The position numbers were made by a program, and so were the translations under genes. This document shows, one piece after another, positions 7,702 to 14,210 of a stretch of 14,210 bases of DNA; position 1 is the stretch's first letter, and the number at the start of each line of letters is the position of its first letter. The stretch is from Glaciecola sp964643575 (lineage in GTDB: Bacteria; Pseudomonadota; Gammaproteobacteria; Enterobacterales; Alteromonadaceae), in assembly GCA_964643575.1 (NCBI GenBank), contig CAZXTD010000110.1:1-14210 (forward strand). Reading direction: 5' to 3'. The notes beneath the pieces were generated by a model. That model was not told where the DNA came from and did not search any database. It saw nothing but the letters and a program-made list of their open reading frames with translations.

Positions 7702-7710
7702 TGTGATAAT
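7702..7710 (+). promoter_or_regulatory. Candidate extended -10 for rne
   Basis: TGTGATAAT combines an extended -10 TG with GATAAT, five of six consensus bases. I see no good -35 at 16-18 bases upstream, which extended -10 promoters can tolerate. It would give an rne leader of about 560 bases, longer than the 361 bases known in E. coli. An alternative is TTGCAA (7638-7643) with GATACT (7662-7667). Neither is strong. Confidence 0.25.
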
Positions 7711-7730
7711 GATTACTGAAAAAGTAATCA
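7710..7730. repeat. Perfect 8-5-8 inverted repeat in the rluC-rne intergenic region
   Basis: TGATTACT (7710-7717) and AGTAATCA (7723-7730) are exact reverse complements around GAAAA. The repeat begins on the last base of the candidate extended -10, so it would straddle the transcription start as an operator, or form a 5'-terminal hairpin in the rne leader. No run of T follows on either strand, so a terminator is unlikely. Confidence 0.45.
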
Positions 7731-7812
7731 AACAAACACTCTTGAACAAAATATTTTTGTCACGCATGCAAGCAACGAAGTACTTTTGGTAAAGCAACAG
7801 ACAACGTGAAGC

Positions 7813-7868
7813 GAGCAAAACAAATAATTATCGAGTAGCAATGATGTTATGCGGTATCAGTTTTGCTC
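7813..7868 (+). repeat. 9-bp long-range stem in the presumed rne leader
   Basis: GAGCAAAAC (7813-7821) pairs exactly with GTTTTGCTC (7860-7868) across a 38-base loop. Beyond one mismatch, two more pairs can form (7811 with 7870, 7810 with 7871). It is a possible RNA stem if the rne transcript starts upstream. Confidence 0.35.
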
Positions 7869-7991
7869 ACTATTAAATGAATGCATCTCAGTGTAAAAAT
7901 GAATTTACCGTGCTTTGCCCACAATTTATCGTCCTTTAAACAAAGACCAAAAAATATGAGTCAGTTTAAGTGAGGCGAAATTCTAAAATAA

Positions 7992-8056
7992 ATGGGTTAA
8001 AGCGCAATATAACAAAGTACAGAATTAGCAGTAAAACAAGCTCAAATTTAACCCAT
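7992..8056 (+). repeat. 10-bp long-range stem in the presumed rne leader
   Basis: ATGGGTTAAA (7992-8001) is the exact reverse complement of TTTAACCCAT (8047-8056), with 45 bases between. A 10-bp match at this distance could arise by chance in AT-rich DNA, but the GGG/CCC core makes it the more notable of the two long-range stems. Confidence 0.35.
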
Positions 8057-8210
8057 ATGGTTAGATTTAAAACGTTAAGTAAAACTAAAAACGGACGAGC
8101 CAAAAGGTAAACATGTTGTACAAAGCAGTTGTTAGTAAAGCGTTATTAATCTAAAAACACGTTTTATAATTCAGCTACTTATAACCTTTTGTCACTAATA
8201 CTAACGACCC

Positions 8211-8274
8211 CAGCACAGGCGTGAGCCTCTGTTGTCAGTTTGTTTGCTAGCGGTTCTGTGCAAAAAACAGAGCT
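8211..8274 (+). promoter_or_regulatory. Candidate RNase E autoregulatory hairpins before the rne start
   Basis: Hairpin one (8211-8234) has CAGCACAGGC and GCCTCTGTTG closing a GTGA tetraloop (GNRA type), with nine pairs, one of them G-U, and a single C-C mismatch. Hairpin two (8252-8274) has eight pairs including two G-U and a loop of 7 bases. Its 3' arm contains AGAG (8269-8272), the only visible Shine-Dalgarno for the ATG at 8282, so the hairpin could hide the ribosome site. E. coli rne carries the leader hairpins hp2 and hp3, which RNase E senses to destabilise its own mRNA. These two occupy the equivalent place, but I have no alignment to prove homology. Confidence 0.5.
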
Positions 8275-8281
8275 ATAAAAT

Positions 8282-11200
8282 ATGAAAAGAATGTTAATTA
8301 ACGCAACTCAGCAAGAAGAGTTACGCGTAGCCTTAGTAGATGGCCAAAAACTCTACGACCTTGATATCGAAAGCCCCGGACACGAACAAAAAAAAGCCAA
8401 CATTTACAAAGGTACCATTACCCGCGTAGAGCCCAGCTTAGAGGCAGCATTTGTAGACTATGGCGCAGATCGCCACGGTTTCCTTCCACTTAAAGAAATT
8501 GCCAAAACTTACTTCCCGAAAGATTATAAGTACGACGGCCGACCTAGCATCAAAGCAGTTATCTCTGAAGGCACAGAAGTTATTGTNNNNNNNNNNNNNN
8601 NNNNNNNNNNNNNNNNNNNNNNNNNNNNNNNNNNNNNNNNNNNNNNNNNNNNNNNNNNNNNNNNNNNAAGGCGCAGCCTTAACCACGTTCATTTCTTTGG
8701 CTGGCAGCTATTTAGTACTAATGCCTAATAACCCTCGTGCTGGCGGTATATCTCGTCGTATTGAAGGAGACGAACGTACTGAGCTAAAAGCCGCGTTAAG
8801 TGGTTTAGAGCTGCCAACTGGCATGGGGCTCATTGTTCGTACTGCCGGTGTTGGTAAATCTGCAGAAGAACTAGAAAGTGATTTAAACAATCTCGGTTAT
8901 CACTGGGGACGTAATTCGGAAGCAGCAGAGAGTAAGCCTGCACCGTTTTTAATCCATCAAGAAAGTAACGTAATTGTTCGTGCTATTAGAGATTATTTGC
9001 GTCGTGATGTTGGCGAAATAATGATTGATCGCAAGGAAACTTACGACAAAGCACTTGAACTACTAGCCATCGTAAGGCCTGATTTTGTGAGTCGCGTAAA
9101 ATTGTACAAAGGCGAAGTTCCTTTGTTTTCACACTATCAAATAGAATCACAAATAGAGTCGGCCTTTCAACGTGAAGTTCGCCTGCCCTCTGGCGGTTCA
9201 ATTGTCATTGACCCAACAGAAGCCCTTACTTCAATAGATATAAACTCGGCTCGTGCCACGAAAGGCGGTGATATCGAAGAAACGGCCTACAACACTAACC
9301 TAGAAGCTGCTGATGAAATTGCACGCCAACTGCGTTTGCGCGATTTAGGCGGCTTGGTGGTTATTGACTTTATCGATATGTCTCCTGTTAAGCATCAGCG
9401 CGAAGTCGAAAATCGTATGAAAGACGCGGTACGTTCAGACCGTGCACGTATTCAGCTAGGCAAAATATCTCGCTTTGGCCTACTCGAAATGTCGCGCCAA
9501 CGTTTGCGTCCATCATTAGGCGAATCAGCCCATAATGTATGTCCACGTTGTGACGGACACGGCACAATTAGAGGCATCGAGTCACTTGCATTATCTATTC
9601 TTCGTATTATGGAAGAGGAATGTATTAAAGACAATACAGGCCAAATAGAAGCACAAATGCCTGTAACAGTAGCAACCTATTTACTTAATGAAAAACGCGC
9701 TTCTATTCAAAAGTTAGAGAGTAATCATAAGGTTGGCTTGCTAATAATACCAAACCCTAACTTAGAAACGCCTAAATTCCAGATTTTACGTCGTAAACCT
9801 TCTGAGGTCATTTCAGACAACAGCTATAATTTAGAACTTGTCAAAGAAAAAGAAACAGCGGCCGACACGCCAGCTGCCAATGTGAGCAAACGCGAAGAGC
9901 CTATGCTTGACGGTATGTCTATGCCGGCGGCGCCCGCTCCTGCTAAAGCGACAGAGCCCGCTAAAGATCAACAGGCTGGTCTATTTAGCAAGTTAAGCGC
10001 TTGGGTTTCTTCTTTGTTTGCTCCACCTGAACCTGAAAAACCCGCACCTAAAAAGCAAGCACCCAGAAGAAACAACAAAAGACGAAATCAGCAGCGCGGT
10101 CAAGAGCGTGGTGAAAGAAACGATCGTAACCGTTCACGCAATACAAAACGCGGCCGCCCTGATAACAAAAACACTGAAGCTAGAGATTCTCAAGGTAATC
10201 AGCGTCGAGATAATCGCAACGACAATCGTGGCGACAATAAAAGCGCTAAGCCGGCAGAGAACAAAGAGCTAGAAACTGTTAATACAGAGTCGCAGGCATC
10301 TCAAGAAAAACCGCAAAAGCAAGCACGCAAAAAACCACAGCAGCGCCGCAATCGTCGCCCTGCTCGAAATAGCGTAAGAGTTGCTGATGATAATGCAGCG
10401 GCAGTAGAAGCTAAACAGAACGCCGAGGCCGCAGAAACAGTTGCTCAAGAGCAAGCAAATACAATGCTGCCTGAGGATACGCAAGCTGAAAATGCTGAAG
10501 TAGCGCCCAAAGAAATAACAAAAAGCGAAATAACAAAAAGCGAAGTAGCGCCTAGCGAAGCAACTGATAGTCAAAACAAAGGTGATGACTCAAGCACCCT
10601 AGGCGACGCTAAAGATGACGCAAAAGAAGCGGATAAAGTGGCAAAGCCAACGCCTACTAAGCGCGGTAGAAAAAGGGCCCAACCTAAAGTAGAAGCTGAA
10701 GTGCCTGCTGAAGGAAAGTCTGAAGAAGTGAGCACGGCTGAATCAGAAAATACGGCTGAAACACAAGCAAGTGCTGTATCAGAAAAAAGTACTGACACAA
10801 CAGATACACCCGCAAAAGAAGATGAAAAAGCGGACACAACTAAGAGTAAAACGAGAGGCAGACGCTCAACTCGCGGCGCTCGTGCCACAACTAAAAAGCC
10901 GAAGTCGTCAGATGCGGATGAAGCTCAACAAGTTGAGTTGATGTTTGATGCTGAAGTAAGTAAACAGCAAGAAGAACAAGCAAAACTGCAAAGCGATGAT
11001 TCAACTGACTCTGCACCGGCTTCAACACCTGATGCACAAGTGCAGACAAACCCAGAATCAGTAGTTGAAAACAAAACTGAAGATAAAGTCGAAGCAGCCT
11101 CGCCTGAACAAGCTGAAATGCCAATAGTTGAGGAAAGCGCAGAGCCAGAACAAGCCAGGCCAGAGGGCTCTATGGTAGAAGAAACTCAATCAAAAGATGT

Positions 11201-11504
11201 TTCAGAACCTACGGAAGCTGAAGTTGATGCTCAGCCGGCTACAAATGACCAAGCTGACAAGGCTGACAAAATCAAAGTGCCGCAAAGTAGCTCAAAACAA
11301 AAAGCATTTACACGCTCACCTATGGCGTTTGTATCTCATCCAATGACGAATCCTGCAGAGGTTGAAATGCAAAATAGCGGTGAAGGCTTAAAGCCAATGG
11401 ATGATAGTGATAGGAGTGCTTATGTTGCTACTGGTAATACAGCTGTAATGGCTAATGCAAAAGCAAATGCAAGCGCACCAATGACTAGACCAGGCTCAGA
11501 GTAG
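8282..11504 (+). CDS. rne: Ribonuclease E (interrupted by an assembly gap)
   Basis: RNase E is the essential endonuclease for mRNA decay and for rRNA, tRNA and sRNA processing, and scaffold of the degradosome. The first 102 residues (MKRMLINATQQEELRVALVDG) are nearly identical to E. coli and enter the S1 domain. After the N run the frame resumes at KGAALTTFISLAGSYLVLMPNNP and runs 945 residues. Catalytic aspartates are in TSIDINSARAT (codon 9237-9239) and VVIDFIDM (9366-9368), and the zinc-link CPRC is at 9540-9551. An amphipathic segment at 9981-10019 (LFSKLSAWVSSLF) resembles the membrane anchor. The C-terminal half is disordered, with Arg/Lys-rich patches near 10056-10240, 10318-10380, 10650-10690 and 10842-10906, alternating with acidic stretches. 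ASAPMTRP near the end recalls the E. coli C-terminal region. Expected length is about 1056 residues (E. coli 1061). The frame changes across the N run only because its length is not true. Confidence 0.96.
8587..8667. other. Assembly gap of 81 N inside rne
   Basis: The flanking codons align to E. coli RNase E as EVIV before and KGAALTT after, where nine residues lie between. That predicts about 29 missing bases, counting the partial codons at each side, and not 81. The run length also puts the two halves in different frames, so it is an estimated gap. Confidence 0.9.
10512..10541 (+). repeat. 15-bp perfect tandem repeat in the rne C-terminal half
   Basis: GAAATAACAAAAAGC occurs twice back to back (10512-10526 and 10527-10541), encoding EITKS-EITKS in frame. 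It is flanked by GAAGTAGCGCC at 10498-10508 and 10542-10552, so the whole segment reads EVAP-KEITKSEITKS-EVAP-SE. It is probably slippage in a disordered acidic linker. Confidence 0.85.
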
Positions 11505-11543
11505 TCTTTTTGAATAAGACTTAATATATAAGTTACTTACAAC

Positions 11544-11574
11544 AAAAAGGAGGGCTTCAAAGCCCTCCTTTTTT
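11544..11574. terminator. Strong bidirectional intrinsic terminator between rne and topA
   Basis: AAAAAGGAGGGCT (11544-11556) and AGCCCTCCTTTTT (11561-11573) form a perfect 13-bp stem with a TCAA loop. It ends in six T on the plus strand, and the mirrored A tract gives five U on the minus strand. It lies 40 bases after the rne stop and about 32 bases after the end of topA, so it serves both convergent genes. Confidence 0.95.
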
Positions 11575-11605
11575 ATCTTGATAACCGCTTATTAGTACAA
11601 CAGCC

Positions 11606-14210
11606 TTACTTTTTAGTTGCCTTTTTAGTGGTCTTCTTTTTAGCAGCTGCTTTCTTAGCTGCTGGTTTTTTACGTTTATCTTCTACTACCCACTTGTTAT
11701 TTTCATACCAAGCAGACCACCCTGTTGCTTTCTTGTTGCCGTCTTCTGACATTACGTACTGTTGTTTGGTTTTACGACTGTGACGAACAATAGTCGGGTT
11801 GCCATCTGGGTCTTGCTGAGGAGCATCTGCTAAGTAATAAAACTTGGGCGAAATACGGTCTCTAAATCGATGTAGCTCACTCACCAATGGCGCGCGAGTT
11901 TCGCGTGATTTAGGAAAAGTAGACGCCGCTAAGAAGATACCCGCAGCTCCATCGCGCAAAACAAAGTGTGCGTCAGAATTTTCGCAAACCAACTCAGGTA
12001 AAAACACTGGATCTTCTTTAGGTGGCGCTGCTTCTCCGTTGCGCAACAACTTACGCGTGTTTTTACACTCATCGTTAGTACAACCAAAATACTTACCAAA
12101 GCGACCATTTTTAAGTTCCATGTCGCTTTTGCATTTATCACATTCGATTATTGGCCCATCGTAGCCTTTAATTTTGAAAGTGACTTTTTCAATTNNNNNN
12201 NNNNTACCCCATGCAGCTTGGAGCATTACCACACACATGAAGTTTACGGTTTTCGTCGACTAAGTAACTATCCATAGCGGTTTCGCAAACAGGACAGCGT
12301 CTTTTAGCGCGTAACGCTTCAGTTTCAAGCTCTTCTTCGTCGTCAACCTTAACAACCTCTTCACCGGGTGTTAGGTTCATCGTTTGGGTGCAACGTTCTT
12401 TGACCGGTAGCGCGTAGCCAGAACATCCTAAAAATACACCTGTACTTGCAGTACGCAAATTCATATGGCGCTTGCAAGTGCCACATTCTATATCAACCGG
12501 CACGGCTTGATTGGGCATCATGCCGCCGTCATCTTGACCTTTTTCAGCCTGTACCATTTTTTGTTCGAAATCTGCGTAGAAATTATCGAGTACTTTTTTC
12601 CATGGTAATTCGCCATGTGCAATATCGTCGAGCCTTTGCTCCATATTGGCAGTAAAGTCGTAGCTGATGAGATCTTTGAAATTATCGACTAATCTATCGT
12701 TTACTATTTCGCCCATTTTCTCAGCATAAAAACGTTTACTGTCTAAACGTACGTATCCTCGGTCTTGAATAGTAGAAATAATACTCGCGTAAGTAGAGGG
12801 ACGCCCTATTCCGCGTTTTTCGAGCTCTTTAACCAATGACGCTTCATTGAATCTGGCAATGGGCTTGGTGAAATGCTGTTTAGGGTCAAGCAATTTGCAA
12901 TTAAGCTTATCACCAGTTTTCACATTCGGTAACTCGGCTTCGTTGTCGCCTTTTTTCTTCATTTGTTGCAGCACACGCGTCCAACCATCAAAAACCAATA
13001 CGCGGCCTTTGGTGGTTAATTCAAATTCTGCGGCTTTAACTCGAATGGTCGTGGCATCATATTTTGCATTTGTCATTTGACAAGCAAGAAACTGTCGCCA
13101 AATGAGCTCATACAAACGCTGAGCGTCTCTTTCCATTTCAGTAAGACTAGTTGACTTAACTATGACATTAGACGGCCGTATGGCTTCGTGCGCCTCTTGT
13201 GCGCCATCCTTGCTGCCATATCGAATAGGGTTAGCGGGGATATACTTATCGCCATACTCTTTATTAATGTAGTCGCGACAAGCATTAACTGCTTCACTAC
13301 TTAAGTTAGTTGAGTCAGTACGCATGTAGGTAATATGCCCAGCTTCATACAAGCGCTGCGCCATTGTCATGGTTTTTTTGACCCCAAAACCAAGTCGCGT
13401 GCTCGCCGCTTGCTGCAGCGTAGATGTTATAAACGGCGCAGAAGGCTTCGATTGTGTCGGTTTAGATTCTCGACTCACTACCTCATATTGCGCTTTGTTG
13501 AGCGTTTCAACCGCGGCCATGGCTTGAGATTCGTTGACCGGTTTAAACGCTTTGTCGTTTTGCTTCGCCACCAACATGCGCATGTCATGTTTCGCAGAGT
13601 CTGTGGTGTTTACTTCGGCATGTATGTCCCAAAACTCTTCAGGTACAAAGGCTTTAATTTCGCGTTCTCGTTCTACAACAAGTCGCACTGCAACCGATTG
13701 CACACGGCCCGCAGATAAACCCCTCGCCACTTTTTTCCAAAGCAGCGGCGACAACATAAAGCCAACCACTCTATCTAAAAATCGCCTAGCTTGCTGCGCA
13801 TTAACGCGGTTAATATTCACTTGGCTCGGGTGCGAAAACGCGTCTTGTATAGCAGTTTTGGTTATCTCGTTAAACACCACTCGCTGAAACTCTTTGCCTT
13901 TACTGTCTAAGAGTTCTTGTAAGTGCCATGCAATAGCCTCTCCCTCTCTATCCAAATCGGTTGCGAGATAGATAGTGTCGGCTTGCTTGGCTAATTTTTT
14001 TAATTCGCTAACGACTTTTTCTTTACCTTGTAGTATTTGATAGTGGGCATGCCAGTTTTGTTTAGGGTCTACGCCCATTCTGTCGATAAGTTTGTTGTAT
14101 TCGTATTCGCGTAGGTACTGCTCTTTTTCCTGCTCGTCCCAGGTATTAAGTTCTTTGGCAGGTTTTTTAGGCTCAATTAAGCCTAATGACTTAGTTGGCA
14201 AGTCGCGGAT
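11606..14210 (-). CDS. topA: DNA topoisomerase I (N-terminus outside window; assembly gap near C-terminus)
   Basis: This type IA topoisomerase relaxes negative supercoils through a transient 5'-phosphotyrosine bond. The visible protein begins at IRDLPT, which aligns with about residue 34 of E. coli TopA, so roughly 33 N-terminal residues lie beyond the edge. The TTG codon at 14201 is internal, not a start. TATDLDREGEAIAWH (14201 frame, residues 80-93 region) is the metal-binding Toprim motif, and the catalytic tyrosine is in ITYMRTDST (codon 13326-13328). Three Cys4 zinc modules follow: CGTC...C...C, CPVC...CGNAPSC and CDKC...CTNDEC. The N run at 12195-12204 interrupts the second-to-third module junction; CMGY on one side and IEKVTFKIKGYDGP on the other are continuous in E. 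coli. The last 20 or so residues are a Lys/Ala-rich tail absent from E. coli. Estimated length is about 898 residues. Confidence 0.96.
12195..12204. other. Assembly gap of 10 N inside topA
   Basis: Coding sequence on the minus strand stops at TA (start of a Tyr codon) and resumes one base before an ATT codon. In E. coli only a Glu lies between these residues, so about 3 bases are missing, and not 10. Ten N shift the frame by one and split topA into two apparent reading frames. This is a placeholder gap. Confidence 0.88.

Larger units (their letters stand above)
7510..8281. other. 772-base rluC-rne intergenic region, probable long rne leader
   Basis: No convincing protein gene is present on either strand. 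The stretch is AT-rich and holds the rluC promoter and dyad at its left end. The rest contains a series of inverted repeats at 7710-7730, 7813-7868, 7992-8056, 8211-8234 and 8252-8274. In E. coli, rne also has a long (361-base) 5' leader whose hairpins let RNase E control its own mRNA. I infer the same here. Two tiny adjacent frames at 7841-7876 and 7877-7939 are most likely chance. Confidence 0.6.

Noticed and set aside
7746..7760. ACAAAA-TAT-TTTTGT hairpin
   Set aside because: Weak A-T stem with a 3-base loop in AT-rich DNA; likely by chance.
8460..8692. A plus-strand start at 8460 that reads through the N run into the rest of rne, and a minus-strand frame over the same gap
   Set aside because: The first uses an out-of-frame ATG inside the true N-terminus of RNase E, and both depend on the arbitrary length of the N run.
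8282..8728. rne as a truncated 148-residue protein or frameshifted pseudogene
   Set aside because: Both sides of the gap match RNase E closely and fit together with about nine missing residues; the frame change comes from the N count.
10269..11124. Minus-strand open frames across the 3' half of rne
   Set aside because: They mirror the low-complexity Ala/Glu/Lys codons of rne and yield Ser/Leu/Phe-rich sequences with no recognisable domain.
13335..13887. Plus-strand open frames of 117-127 codons opposite topA
   Set aside because: They are antisense to highly conserved topA sequence, rich in Arg/Phe/Cys, and lack domains or ribosome sites.
12189..14201. topA as two separate genes, with a start at 14201
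   Set aside because: The TTG at 14201 sits inside the conserved IRDLPT motif, and the downstream part is the missing zinc and C-terminal region of the same protein.

Overview
The window looks like ordinary chromosome from a marine gammaproteobacterium. RNase E, TopA, ProQ, MsrC, RluC and Prc all match the Escherichia coli proteins closely by memory. Moderate AT-richness, sodium-coupled transporters and protein style suggest the order Alteromonadales (Alteromonas/Glaciecola-like); this placement is inference. Two runs of N (81 and 10 bases) mark a draft scaffold. No CRISPR array, tRNA, rRNA, insertion sequence or prophage gene was seen.

Layout. Positions 1-7509 hold eight minus-strand genes. 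In transcription order they are rluC, a HAD phosphatase, msrC, a small acidic unknown protein, proQ, prc, a sodium:neurotransmitter-symporter family transporter, and an NhaC-type Na+/H+ antiporter that runs off the left edge. A 772-base gap (7510-8281) separates the divergent rluC and rne genes; it contains several inverted repeats and probably a long rne leader. rne follows on the plus strand (8282-11504, broken only by the N run). A strong bidirectional terminator (11544-11574) divides it from the convergent topA gene, which covers 11606 to the right edge and has the second N run near its C-terminal zinc fingers.

How the genes relate. RNase E, RluC and ProQ all act on RNA: mRNA decay and processing, 23S rRNA pseudouridylation, and sRNA/mRNA chaperoning. 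The msrC-proQ-prc order is also the E. coli order. Prc is a periplasmic processing protease. The NSS transporter and NhaC antiporter are 3 bases apart, which suggests coupled Na+-driven solute uptake and Na+ extrusion.

I see no clearly new biological system. The items most worth a second look are the structured rne leader, the perfect dyad upstream of rluC, the small acidic protein beside proQ, the NSS-NhaC pair, and the demonstration that both N runs have arbitrary lengths, so that rne and topA appear frameshifted only because of the assembly.
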